Shown here: positions 44,022 to 56,338 of the stretch, piece by piece
How positions within the stretch are numbered: position 1 is the first letter of the stretch
How the letters are laid out: each line of letters opens with the position of its first letter
From: Spirometra erinaceieuropaei
Taxonomy: Eukaryota > Platyhelminthes > Cestoda > Diphyllobothriidea > Diphyllobothriidae
NCBI GenBank assembly: GCA_902702965.1
Contig: CACRXP010000007.1
Span: 1,787,118 to 1,851,117, forward strand
Direction of reading: 5' to 3'
Length of the DNA stretch: 64,000 nt
The notes under the pieces: model-generated
What the model was told of the DNA's origin: nothing
Database searches by the model: none
What the model saw: only the letters and a program-made list of their open reading frames with translations
Translations under genes and position numbers: made by a program

Positions 44022-46791
44022 CGGCTTACCAAAGGCTAAAAAGCTAAAATGCTTATATTCCAATGCGAAAAGTCTGCTATCTAAATTAGATGAGCTTAAG
44101 ATCTACGGTAACCATACCTTACCCGACGTTATATCCATAACTGAAACGTGGCTGTCCGCGAGCGTAGACGATCGCGAAGTCGCTTTATCTGGTTATCACT
44201 TGTTCAGAAATGACAGGTTGGGACGTCAAGGTGGAGGTGTGCTCATGTATGTCAAATATGGCCTTTTTGCGTCAGAAAAAGAGGGGCAGCTCGCGCGCAC
44301 AACTGAAACAATTTGGCTCACCGTCAAAACGCCGGGGTCACAACCACTCGAGATCCTGACGGTCTACCGCCCACCGAGGAACGACCCGCAATCAGACAGT
44401 AGTCTACTAGAGAAATTAGAAGCGATTTCGATCCGACCCAATGTCCTGATTATGGGCGACTTTAACGCTCCGAATATCGACTGGAATCTGACTTCTGCCC
44501 CGGGCTCAGAATTCAACGTTGATCGCCGCTTCCTAAAATCTGTACAAAGGTCGCATCTCACACAACACGTCTTATCCCCAACCAGACTACGTGAAGGACA
44601 ACTAGATAACTACTTAGACCTTGTATTGACAAAGACACCGGAAAGCGTTGATGTTGTAAACTGTCTACCCCCTCTCGGAAAAAGCGACCCTGTAGTCATA
44701 CAGTGGGAGTATTCTCTCTTCTCTGTACCCGATCAAAGCATGGTGATCAGGCGCAACATATGGCGTGGTGACTTCAACCAAATGCGCCTCGACATGCGTC
44801 CTAGAGACTGGAAAGCAGCATTTACGGGGTGTGTCCTCAAGGACTGGCTAGAACTTAAGGCCATACTGAATGAACGTATCACCAGATACTGCCCTATGTC
44901 GAAAAAGAAAATCACCAGCAGGCCCCGATGGCTAAAGGGTTCACTAAAAGTTGAAGTAAACCGTAAGCAAAAGCTGTGGAAAACATATCTTAGGGACAAG
45001 ACAATTGAATCAGGAAATAGGTACAAGGCTCAGCGGAATAGGGTATAGTGCCTTGTTTACAAAGCCCGCCAACACTTCGAGAGTAACCTTTTAAACTGTG
45101 CAGGAGAAAACCCAAAGCTTTTCTTCAACTACATAAGACAAAGTACTCGCAACAGCGATCCCATCCCTATGCTAAAAACTGATGATGGCATTGAACTTTA
45201 CAAGGACGAAGAAAAGGCTGAGCATCTGTCCAGGTTCATTCAGTCGGTTTTTCCGAGAGAAGTCGCAGTACCCATTGATCACTGGAATGTGGACAATGTC
45301 CCGACAATCGACTCAGTGGTTCTCACAAAACCTATTGTTCAACAGGAATTACTGAAGCTAAAAGAAGGGACATCGCCCAGTCCTGACGAAATACCGGCAA
45401 AGTTGTTGAAGGAATTAGCCACAGAATTGGCAGAACCTCTGAGCGTCCTCTTCCAAGCCTCTCTTGATGCAGGCAGACTGCCTCCTGAGTGGAAGACTGC
45501 GTGGATTTCACCGATTCATAAAAATGGCAGTCGCGCTTCCGCAAACAACTACCGACCAGTAAGCCTCACCTCCATATGCTGCAAAGTTATGGAGCGAATT
45601 ATCAAACGCGAACCGATGCGGTTTTTAGAGCAAAATCATCTTCTGTGCGATGCACAGCATAGTTTCCGCAGAGGGAGGTCCTGCTTGACCAATCTACTCT
45701 ACTGTCTTGAACAGTGGACCCGAGCGATTGATGAAGGAAACGTTGTGCATGTGGCCTACATAGACTTCAAGAAGGCCTTTGACAGCGTGCCTCACCAACG
45801 TCTCCTACACAAGCTCAGCCGCATAAGGGTAAGAGGCAAGCTTTTGAAATGGATTGAAGACTTTTTGGTCGGTCGGTCCCAGACTGTTCGTCTTGGTGGC
45901 CAGCAATCGGCAGAGGTGACGGTTACGAGCGGAGTACCTCAGGGCTCCGTTCTTGGCCCTATCCTCTTCCTCATCTATATCGATGACTGTATCCATGGTT
46001 TGGACTGCGAATTTGCCATGTTTGCTGACGATACAAAGCTTTGGACCGTCATCCACAACGAGGACGATGAAGCAAATCTACAGGCAAACTTAGACCGAAT
46101 TGAACAATGGTCAGGCCACTGGCTCCTCCCATTTAATGTTACCAAATGCAACATTCTGAGGATTGGCGGAACCAGCTCTGCGCACCGGCAGACATACTAT
46201 CTAAATCACACACCGCTGCCGCTGGTAGAGGTTCAGAAAGACCTAGGGGTGTGGATAACATCTTCACTAAAGCCATCATTCCACTGCTTGAAAGCAGCGA
46301 AATCCGCAATGTCCAGCTTATATCTCATTAAGCGGGCATTTGCCAAGTTCGATGAAGAGTGCTTCCGCAAGGTCTTCGGGATGTTTGTGCGCCCACAGTT
46401 AGAGTTTGCCATTCAGGCCTGGAGACCCTGGACTGTTAAGGATCGTACCACCCTCGAAAAAGTCCAACGACGGGCAACCAAGCTTGTCAGAGGTCATAAA
46501 TACCTACCTTACGAAACCAGACTTTCAAATCTTCACCTCTTTCCCCTGGACTACAGACAACTCCGTGGCGACTTAATTCAAACGCTTCGAATGTTACGGG
46601 GTCAGGACAGCTGCCTCGCATCCGGCGACTTCTTTGAGCTGGCCACCACTACTAGCTTGAGAGGACACCCTCTGCAATTACGTGTGACAGGAGCGAGACT
46701 GGACGCAAGGAAGTCCTTCTTCAGCCACAGAGTGGTAAAGGCATGGAACGCCCTGCCTGTGGACGTCGTCATGTCCTCATCCGTTGACTAA
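44022..46791 (+). pseudogene. CR1-like LINE ORF2: endonuclease plus reverse transcriptase
   Basis: The endonuclease runs from about 44022 to 44700. Motifs are KLKCLYSNAKSL, DVISITETWL, GRQGGGVLMYVKYGL, ILTVYRPP and IMGDFNAPNIDW. At the SDH catalytic site it reads GKSDPVVIQW, so the conserved His is Pro. A single in-frame TAG at 45046-45048 separates this from the RT part (ORF 45169-46791, same frame). RT motifs are GTSPSPDEIPAKLLKEL, KNGSRASANNYRPVSLTS, QHSFRRGRSC, YIDFKKAFDSV, GVPQGSVLGPILFLIYIDD and FAMFADDTKLW, followed by the usual C-terminal region. ORF2 normally nicks target DNA and reverse transcribes the element. This copy has two likely inactivating changes but is otherwise well preserved, so it is fairly young. 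Confidence 0.8.
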
Positions 46792-47363
46792 TTTAAGAGA
46801 AAGCTTGACCAGTACAGGGATATGTACCTTCACAGCATCAGAAACTAACGAATCCCCCCATCTCTGTGCCACCCGCCCCATCCAACGTTTTATGTTACAA
46901 AGCATGCTAGTATCATGCTAAGCATTTTAGTATCATTACGTTTTACAATTTTCGCTATCTCCTGTCCGCCACATATAGAATAGGTTTATTGTAGCGCCCC
47001 TTGCGCACTGTCAGTCCCCTTTGAATTCAGGAAAATAACCTAAAACAAACTCGTCACTTTCAACTGCACTTTGACTTCATTTGCTTCGGGTGTCTGGTTA
47101 GCCAAAAGACCGCGAATTGAGAGTTTGCTTTGATATTACTTGGTCCATTCAGTACCGTACTGGATATTGTACAATTTTGACATAGAAGGCATTCACAGAC
47201 AAACTCATACCAGTGACAAATGCTTGTTGTATGTAACTACTTACCTAATTTTTTTCACACTTACCTTACACATTGTTTTTTTATGACGTTATTGTAACCA
47301 AAAGGGTGTTCAATGGTGCTCGCCTACCTTTCCCTTAATAAATCTGATCTGATCTGATCTGAA
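46792..47363 (+). mobile_element. 3'UTR and (TCTGA)n tail of the CR1-like LINE
   Basis: The sequence after the RT stop has no coding signal and ends TTCCCTTAATAAATCTGATC with about four tandem TCTGA units at 47343-47362. Short tandem repeats instead of poly(A) are usual at CR1 3' ends. The element as a whole spans 41703-47363. Confidence 0.7.
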
Positions 47364-48600
47364 ACATTTGCTCTCAAAGCTTCAGCACGCCTTCAGACAG
47401 AACATCTTATGTATTTCTAGGTTATTGCTCTCAACCGGGCAGTGGACTCGCGCACTGGACGAGGATGGCAGGGTCGATGTTATCTCCACGAAATTCACGA
47501 AGGCGTTTGGCAGCGTCTCACATGAACGCTTTATCTATGAACTGTCTTAAAGTGGAATAAGAGAGTTGTTAACAAAGATCGCACATTTTCTTACAGGGAG
47601 ATCGCAAACCGTGCGTGCTGATGCCTCGAAGACAACCCCTATCATCTTTTAAAGTGGTGTACACCCAGGGCTCAGTCTTAGGGTCATTACTACTCCTAGT
47701 TTACACCAACAGCAGTGTCGGCGACTTTAAATGCATCACCATCATGTTTTCTGATGGTGCTAAACTGTAGGAAATCATCTGATCGGACGCAGACAGGCAA
47801 GCGCTTCAAAACAGCCTTAACCGACTGACCGATTGGCCAGCTAGCTGGCTCCTAAATTTCATTGTGAATAGAAATGTTGTCCTGAGGCTCCACACCAGAA
47901 TAACCTGTAAAGAGAGCGATTCTTCTAAAACCCTCCTCAATAAGAAACCCAGTTTGATTCTTGAGGGACAGAAAGACGTCGGCGTCTTACTAACTTCCTC
48001 CCTTAAAGCATCGTCACAGTGTCTACGGACAGAAAGACACGCGATACGGGTGTTATCTGCGATGAGGCGAGGATTTGTGCAGATCGACAGGGGACATTCA
48101 TTCAGCCCCACATACAGTATGCCGTCCGGCCAAGACTTCCATGGTTCAAGAAAGGTTTTCAACAACTGGAAAGAGTACAGTCGAGGGCTATGAAGATGTT
48201 CAGGAGTATTGGTCGTTTAACAAACGAAACCAAACTGGCTTCATTAAATCTGCTTCCTCCCCATTGCAGGCAACTGCGCGACGACCCCATTCAAAACTAC
48301 TGCATTTCCACGCGTACGCCCTAGACTATGACGGCTCCGATGAATTGGTTGGGGCTGATCGTCTTCACGGCCATCCCTTTAAACTGCAGAGAAGTTAGCT
48401 CATACAGACTTCCGACGGAACACCTTCTTACAGAGGGTCAGTTGAGCATGGACACGACTCCCTAACCCGGTGGCTCTTTCCAAATCTGCTGAATCGTTTA
48501 AATGCAAACTCCACACATATTTGTTAAGAGGCTTCTGCACATATAACCACGATAGTGTCAGTGGCGTGAGTTTGCCCCCTGATCACAAATACCGATGACA
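47364..48600 (+). pseudogene. Degenerate CR1-like reverse transcriptase fragment
   Basis: RT motifs appear in order but through many breaks: LSKLQHAFRQNILC, ALDEDGRVDVISTKFTKAFG, SGIRELLTKIAHFLTGRSQT, and RVQSRAMKMFRSIGRLTNET, LPPHCRQLRDDPIQ near 48190-48300. Later TRLPNPVALSKSAESFKCKL gives the C-terminal end. It lies directly against the (TCTGA)n tail of the preceding LINE and is much older. Confidence 0.65.
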
Positions 48601-48984
48601 TTTCTATTTCCAGGATTACTGATTTGTTAATTGATTCTGTTTCCGTTCTTGGATATGATAAGGAGTTCAAAGCCGAAAACCGCATTTCCTTAGCCAACTG
48701 ACTGAAAACCGAAAATCCGAAGATCGCTTATCGATCTCAGCCGACAGATTGCGTTATTGTGCTTGACTCCTAAAGACCGGTCTTCGGGCATTTGCCCCGT
48801 GACACTGTATATGGCGTCTTTTTCTTTCTAAACACAAATGTTCAGTTAATGGTGGCTGGCGACGATCATCAGCCATAGCAAATTAGTGGAGATCAGGACG
48901 AAACTGTGCCTATTGTTATTAAAAATCTAAGTATATCGTTTGCTCCAAATCACGCAAGACAGTCGGGTCTTATCATATAATTTT

Positions 48985-50075
48985 TAAATAAAATCAAGAA
49001 AGAAATAACTTTTATTAAACAACCGTCGGCAACCTATCAAAGCAAGTAAAATTAAATTAACATATGGATTTTAGACCAGGTAGGCAGAATTTGTACAAAT
49101 GCAAATCATAGTTTCTGAATTTGTAGGCCGTTAAGAAAAATGATTAGCGACCGGTGAAATAAAACTCCACCTAAAATTGAAAAAGGATTGGATTAAGTTC
49201 ACAGGAGAAAAAAACCCTCGCTAATAATAATAATAATAATAATAATAATAGAAAAGTACAAGCAGCACTGGCCTGCATGTGGCGGTATATAACGGATTAT
49301 AATCGGACATCGTCAGAGCAGAAATAAATGTCGACCTTAAGGGGTACTTATGCGGGTCGGACGGGACTGGCCTGCCTGTGATATTGTGTACGGGATTCAG
49401 AACGGATATCGCCAGGGCAGGACTGATACACTGGATGAGACTATTCGCGTCAAAGAGGCCAGAGGAGAGGAACCCAGACGCAATCGGCCGCAGTACGCTT
49501 CGAACCCAGCCGAGGAGTGGGGAAGGGAGGTACGACCTGACTACTCGTAGACGACGAATACTGAGAGTTCCGCCGTGAGCGTCGACAGACCGCATGAGAT
49601 GACATCAATAATCGCGGAAATCGTCGATATGGGGAATAGTGATAGAGGTGGATTTAGAAACCAAATCAGAACAGGGTTTCCAATGATATAATTGACACTC
49701 ATGGACGATGAAAACTCTGTCGGCCTAGGCTTAGTTAATCGGCAATTATTTTTTCAACACCAACATTTGCGGTGTCCTTAGAATATGACAAAACATACTT
49801 GCGGCGATCGGCATAAATAAAGCTTGCGAATTTCTAAATAAAGTCGAAATATCATTGATGAGAAGAAGGGGGCGTAGCGGACCCAGAACCGTGCCTTGAA
49901 GTACGCCACTCGTGATCGAGTGAGGTGTCGAGTAGCTATTACTGCCAACGACTTTCTGATACCGGTTGGATAGAAAGGATCCGATCAATTTGAGCAGAGG
50001 AGAGCTCTTAATTTTACCAAAAGTCGTCTCTGGGGCACCTTGTCGAAGGCTTTGCAATGATCAAATTAGATAAGG
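48985..50075 (-). mobile_element. LINE family B fragment, copy 3, internally deleted
   Basis: The 3' part (48985-49700) matches copy 2 (TTATTAAA...CCGTCGG, CATCAAAGCAAG, GCCGTGAGCGTCGACAGACC). From 49746 to 50075 the minus strand encodes an RT core: KAFDKVP with a frameshift, LLKLIGSFLSNRYQKVVGS, ITSGVLQGTVLGPLRPLLLI. The segment between the RT core and the 3'UTR is missing, so the copy carries a large deletion. A (AAT)n tract lies at 49222-49250. Confidence 0.6.
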
Positions 50076-51879
50076 ATGAATAGTTAATATATGATTTAAA
50101 ATGTGATTATCTCTTGTTGGACAACACATCAGTTGAGACCTGACGCGTTCATCTTTTCCGAAACTATCAAGTTCTTTATATTTGGACCAGACGCCCATTT
50201 GCCGTGAAAATATTCTAAAAATTATTACGATTTTGCCAGCGTTAAACTGACTTAGGCCGCCGACAATGCGCTAATACATATAGCCGTAGAAATTACGTCA
50301 ATAAATGACAAACTAATCAACTTACAATGGATAGCAGACAACCATGGGGAAACGTGCAATAAATCATAGATGAAAATACTTAAAGTTGCGTTTTTGTTTT
50401 TCTTCTCCGAAAATGCAGTGGGAAATTCAGATGCCCTTCCGATGAAGCGACTTATTTTACTGTTCTTATTGCGTTTTATTTCTTGTACAGTTCCAGGAAA
50501 TCAGGATTTTGCCAGTGGTACTTAACTCTTAAGCCAATTTTATTCGTAAAAAGGTTGCATTAATGACAACGAGAAGATTATTTGTTGGTCTATACCTGGC
50601 GTTAAACTACCGTTCAACTCTGCACGGGCGGAGTGCCAGAAGAAAAATCTAGATCTTGTTACAATACTTTCGTCCCAATCACAAAAGACGGTCGCGGATT
50701 CAGTGGCTAAGGTGAGTCCGTATTCTCATGCTTTAGATGTCTTCGAGGCACTCCAAACTGCCCTAGCAAATATGAACTTTCTTCTTCTTATTCACACGTC
50801 TGTCCACTATTAAAGGCACATTTTATGGAGACGAAACCCATACCCTTTCGTAAGACGGAAAACGAAATGTTGGAAAAATACCACAGGTTTAAGCAGGCCT
50901 TATCACGTGCAAATAAACGCCTTAGTCAGTGGTTTTCTTTTAGCTGTCCACACACTGGTGTTTTGATTTCTTTTACATTTTGTCTCGAAAGAAGTAAAGT
51001 GCTTAAGAGTGGAGTTGAATTATAACTGTTTGATTTTTCATGATAAACAAGTAATTACTATTCTGATTTTTCATGTCCTCCCCGCAGCACTCCCTAGAAG
51101 TAATTCGTTCTCTCTCTATGTCACAGACGCAAAAACTCACGAGGATTGTGTAGAGCAAACTGTACCTGCAGCACTTGCACCTCTACTCTAGGCTGAGAAG
51201 TTTACCTACATTTGCATTTGCTTTATGGTATGCCTGTAGTCGCGCGATCATATATCTAACTGGTCTGTGCAAGCCCTCTTTATTTTTTTCACACAACACT
51301 TATTCTCCCTAAAGCACACCGACAGCTGTCAATATTAAACAAGCTGCAAACTTTGCATCTCAGCTTTTTTACCTGTCATTAAGTACATATGTATTGGGGC
51401 CGAGTAGATATTTGGTAGACAGTGCATGTTTGCAGGAAGACAAACTTCCTTAATCAGTTCGGCCCAACGCCTCGAACCACTGCTTTGTGCGTTTCTGTAC
51501 GTTGCCGTTTACAGCAGTGTAGTGTTTCACTGTTTCATTGACGTCTTGTAAGAGGATTCACAGTAAAACTATCGGCGGATTAAAGCCGTTATTTGAATGT
51601 TTACTTGCAATCCAGAAAAGATTCCCAGCTAGTGTCGGCAAAATACAGGCTTTTCAATAAAATTAACGTAAGGTAATTGATTTGCTACAGATCCGCCATC
51701 AACCGAAGCATCACGCGGACCTGGTAACTCGTTTACTTTGCAGTTAGTCAGTATGGGTTCGCCCAAAAGCGGCATTAACCATCCATATCTGAGGACGGAT
51801 AAAACGGCTTCAAGAATCTTTTTATGAATGCTTGACCACTTCTGTACCGTATTCAAGTGTGCCTAGTAGTACTTGGTGT
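50076..51879. other. No gene seen
   Basis: A plus frame at 50825-51025 (PIPFRKTENEMLEKYHRFKQ) has plausible composition but a poor acceptor and donor. Nothing else. Confidence 0.3.
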
Positions 51880-53400
51880 CCACCACTAAGTGTGCCGCAG
51901 AAAATAAAATGCCGCTTTTGGGGTAGACGCGGACAAGACATTATTTTCAGAGAAAAGTCTTCAGTACTATTCATGCTCCCCAGACGGAAACGAGCTGCTT
52001 TCCCTCACATAATCCTCGATCATATTGTGGTTTCCAGTCCATGCAACAGTTAATTCGATGTTTACCCTCTCGGGCGTGCCGCATAAGGCCTAATTGACGT
52101 CCAACCTTAGTCATCCGATGTTACTTTGAAGTCTTCACTATGCATCGATTGCTTTTTAACAAAAACATGCCCCAGCGCCCGCCAAAATACTGACCAGGGA
52201 ATCGGTTCGTGGACAGTTATTTTACTTCATGTCTATCGAGACCGTAAACTGAACAGTCTTAGCAGACTGCATTTATCAAATTGTCAAATTTGTGTCACTG
52301 AAAAGCGCTGGGTGGTTTAAATGTGCCTTTAAGCTTAGCCCACACGGATCACTTGGCCCTTTTGTGTATATCTTTGTTCACACTAGCACTTAATCCTTAT
52401 CAGAAACTTTCGTAATCAAAGCCTGTCTTCAATGTATGAAATACCAATCCAGTGGCGGGAAAGAGAGCACTTTTTTGAAAAAGATCAGTTTATGCAGTCC
52501 TGGCGTAAAGATCTCTCATAGACCCGTTTTTTTACACGATCCGGATTCTGGAAATAAACGTAGCCCAATTTTTGTTCTTAATCATGTCTACATGTATTTT
52601 CCATTTTACACCAATTAATGATACCATGGGACCCAGTAATACTTCAGATTTGTAAACCTTAGGTAGTCCATCGATCTTAGCGATGGTCAGTTCACTTTGT
52701 CGTAGAGATTCGACAATATCCTGATGTTTGCTCCTTCCTATAAGACGTTTTAGTACCTTCTCAGTCGCAGTACACTACGCCTTAGTAGGGTCCACCGTGA
52801 GGGGTTTATAGGTTGATATATCCTCTAGTAATGACAACATCTTTTTATTGTAGTCTGCCTTGTTCAAAATCGCAGTTGTGCCTCCTTTGTCCGCGGGAAG
52901 TATGAGAATGGTTTTGTCAGTTTTTAGTGGTTCTAATGTCATTCTTCGTGTGATAGTACCGAAAAAGGATTTGGTTCTTTAAGACATGTGCAGTGATATT
53001 CCGGATTGTAAAACGTTCACCATCTGTAAGGTTTCCTGTTGATATTAAAGACTCCAAGTTTACAAGGAAGTCTTGTTATTTAGGATCGGAAAGATTATAT
53101 TTCATTCCTTTAGGAAGTACACTTTCTTCGGCTGTTATGAGTCTTCTTGCTGACCGGTTCACAACCTTCGTCGAACAATTTTAATTGGCGGAATGTCGTC
53201 GAGAGATGGGAATCCATTTTTTGTCTAAAACAACTTCTCCTTTTCTGCCTTTCGATGGCAGCAACACAGACAGTCATTTCGTTCAGAAATTCAACTAAGT
53301 GCGAAGGGAGGTTATCTCGGCAGCATTGCATATGTTGTTCTTTGGAAACTCGAAATTTCTGAAGTCTGTAGTGGATCACCCATCTCTGGCTTTCTCACAG
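51880..53400 (-). pseudogene. Penelope-like element remnant: N-terminal half, inverted
   Basis: Read on the minus strand, 53379-52618 gives Penelope N-terminal motifs: a Cys/Arg-rich leader, ILILPADKGGTTAILNKADY, YKPLTVDPTKA, and DGLPKVYKSEVLLGPMVSLI. Stops and frameshifts interrupt it. Toward 51880 the similarity fades. It points away from the plus-strand fragment that begins at 53420, so the two halves of one element type are head to head, as after inversion of a 5' segment during insertion. Confidence 0.6.
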
Positions 53401-53419
53401 AAGTAACGTTGTGAAAAAT

Positions 53420-54420
53420 AGAGGCTATCGTCCTACCATTAGTTAGTCCTAACTTATGGGTAGGTTATGTTGATGACACCTTTGTTATTGTTAAAAGAAA
53501 TCGGTTGGAAATGCTCCACAGCACCATTAACTCAACACTTCCAGAAATCATATCCACACTCGAGAAAGAGGTTGACGGCAAATTCCCATTTCTTGATGTC
53601 CTCGTACAGTGAAAGACCGACGGGACATTTCACACATCAGTTTACCGCAAGGAAACTTAGGCTGAAATTTTTTGCATTACGAGGACAATCATACGATCTC
53701 TCACAAACGGGGTGCCGTGAACAGCCACCGTAACCGAGCAAAAACTCACTATTCTGACAACGAAACCTACCAAACAGAACTGAATTATTTGTTCAAACTG
53801 TTTTCCCAGAATGGGTATCCTAGAGATTTTGTACACCGGTACATGAGACAAAAGAAGTTAAAAAAGACAAGGGACTAGATTGTTGCGATCAGACGCCAAA
53901 ACCAAGAAATTGGCGAACGCTTCCGTACCTTAAGAATGTCTCAGAACTAGTTGAAAGACACATGAGGAAGTACCAAATACACGTGGCGCACAAACTCACA
54001 ACTACACTTCGTAACCAGCCTGTACACCCTAAGAACAGGGATGGCTATCTAGATAAGAAGGGAGTCGTCTACAAAATAACATGCGACACCTGTGAGGCAG
54101 TTTACTGTGGTTAACCGGGGGAATTTGCGGCTGCACGCATACACGAGCACCAGTTAGCAGTATAAAGACCAGACCACTTGTCCCAGGTTGCTATACATAC
54201 GCTGGAAACAGGACATGCATTTACCTAGAACAAGACTCCCATTATAGGTGTCTGTTCATCCAAAAAAGGCCGAGAATTTTTGGATGCTATACATTCCAAT
54301 AACTCATGCATCAATCGGCATATCGAATTAGATGCCTTGTACAACAATCTCAAAGAAAAAATGGAAGAGGCGTTAGCCAATCCTTACGTGATGCCAACCC
54401 ACCGTAAAGGCTGACTGGCG
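53420..54420 (+). pseudogene. Penelope-like element remnant: RT end and GIY-YIG nuclease
   Basis: Pieces of one protein can be followed through frameshifts and stops. First comes the RT active-site motif YVDDTFVIVKRNRLEMLHST, then FPFLDVLV, then NRAKTHYSDNETYQTELNYL (53735-53800). Later, from about 54060, comes a GIY-YIG segment (KKGVVYKITCDTCEAVYCG, a stop, then ARIHEHQLAV and LETGHAF). It ends with SCINRHIELDALYNN. At least three stops and several frameshifts make it inactive. Confidence 0.7.
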
Positions 54421-54536
54421 GCGGTGACAAGGTGGACAACTTCATGGTCCACGCCAAACCTCATTTTCAATTCATCTGCGAGATTAGTAGACGGCTAGCG
54501 GAAGGAATTCTGCTGCGTCGAAGTCAGTAACTCTAG

Positions 54537-54879
54537 GCAGAATGGCATTACCGACAAATACAAGGGAGACTGGAATGGCCATTTCTGGCTTATTAGCCGT
54601 CGTCAGTCAGTCATACCCAAGCCCGAAGTGTGGAACACCCGAGCCTCGAATTCGCGACCTGTTAGAAGTCCACGCCTCTAACCACTGCGCCACGAGCCCG
54701 TTGCTCTGTCGGTTTTCGGTCGGGAATATACAATGGTAGGGGCGCTCACCGATCGTTCATACGGAACTCACTCGTTCCGTTGTGCCTTAAGGGCTCTCTC
54801 TCGAGCCCAACCAGCAGCCGCAAGGCACAACGGAACGAGTGAGTTCCGTATGAACGGTCGGTGAGCGCCCCTACCATTG
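54537..54879 (-). mobile_element. tRNA-derived SINE with terminal hairpin
   Basis: The tRNA-like head is at 54632-54700 on the minus strand (GTGGCGCAGTGGTTAGAGGC and GCGAATTCGAGGCTCGG). Arms 54731-54788 and 54822-54879 are inverted copies of 58 bp with about one mismatch, separated by 33 bp. Confidence 0.6.
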
Positions 54880-54996
54880 TCAGCAACTCTGTCAACGGCC
54901 ACTTCTTTAACCTCCAATGAACGACTGCGCATACTAACCCCCCCCCCCGCAAGGACTACGCGTTTGACAGCAGGGCCGAAGCATGGATCTCCTTGT

Positions 54997-55215
54997 CCCC
55001 TTATGTATGGAGAATGCGGGCAGATTGAAACAGTAATGTTTCGAGCTTATTTTCCCTGCATTCAACCAATCAGAACCCTGACCAGCAGCTGGGACCAGAA
55101 TCAAACATACGCGCAGATGGTTCACAGACAGGGTCTAGCAGATGGGCTGCATGAAGTCAAAATAAGCGCGAAACGGTACTGTATCAATCTGCCCGCATTC
55201 TCTGTCCCCCCTCGC
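54997..55215. repeat. Inverted repeat (foldback)
   Basis: The left arm holds GCGGGCAGATTGAAACAGTA, TTTCGAGCTTATTTT; the right arm (about 55148-55215) holds its reverse complement. The loop is roughly 85 bp. Plus-strand open frames here are accidental. Confidence 0.5.
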
Positions 55216-56338
55216 TGCAATTGATACTTGGCCGACTTCGGCCAGGTAGTTAGTTACCTGTTCGCTACCTTTTTCACCCATACAATGGTTGTTTACTTCG
55301 GGGAGCCAATAGGTCGGTGCGTGCCCATTTCTTATTGACTATATGTACTTTCGGCGGCTGACTGTATTTGTATGCGTTATGTCCTTCAGCAATCCTTCAC
55401 TTCGGTTCTGTCGGCCTCACGTTTAACAAGTATTAGACTCGAAAGCAGTTGCGATTTCCGTTCATTTCTAGTCCGTCCGTCTTCGAAGTGATTCTCTCTT
55501 TTACAGAACGCGGGGCATCCACCAAATGTGGATCTATATCAAATGGTTTGGTAGCTGTTGATGTTGACTTTGAAGTGGTTGGTAGTCGTCCGCTACGCTG
55601 GTCGCACCAAAAAGCATCCACATCACTTTAATATCATCTTTTTAAGAACCCACTACTGCCATTATTTCATAGATTTTGCGTCTGCGTCCAGCGCCTGTAA
55701 CGACCTTTTTCTTATGTGACTAGCAGGCTTTTGGTGAAAAGTTTAAAACGAGTTTTCTATCGGATAGCATGCCAAAGGAGCGTCAGGAAACTACTGGATC
55801 GGCTTACACTGGTCGCATACCATGCTCCAATGGGTTTCCGGTTATCCGGCGGTCCCCTTTACGTCCTGGAAGAACCCCAGCCAACGTCTTTCATCCGAAT
55901 GCATCTCCATGTTGTCTGGTATGTCCTGTTTGGCTGTTTATCTTAAAACAAATTATAGGGGAGATGACTGTACGAGAGGTTGTCTTCCGTCACGGTTTGA
56001 TCCTTCGCTTTAAATGAAATAAACGGATAGCCATTTACTGACTTCCATTTAACTGAAGGAGTAAACAATGGGACTTTCATCCAGACACGTTACTGTCGTC
56101 TTGATACTACTAATTTAATGAGTTTGTACTGTTTTTGACAACCAGGGCACCGCTCATACTAAACTGTCGTTTGGTAAAACTCATTGTGATGATGCCGAAG
56201 CTTGTGGTCCGCCTCACCCTGTCTGCCTTGCTGAAACCGTTCTGTGGTGAAGGGAGTAATGTGCTTCGCGGTCAATTTAAGTGAGACCACTACGCAGCTG
56301 CGGTAGTCTCTGGCGTTTACTAACAGTCCTTTCAGACA
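55216..56338. other. No firm gene
   Basis: Contains only the weak minus frame at 55433-55630 and short open frames. Confidence 0.3.
55433..55630 (-). CDS. Weak terminal-exon candidate
   Basis: An open frame of about 62 codons ends in TAA at 55433-55435. It has polar, protein-like composition (DAFWCDQRSGRLPTTSKS, then DIDPHLVDAPRSVKER). The upstream acceptor (GATATTAAAG) is poor and no partner exon was found. Confidence 0.2.
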
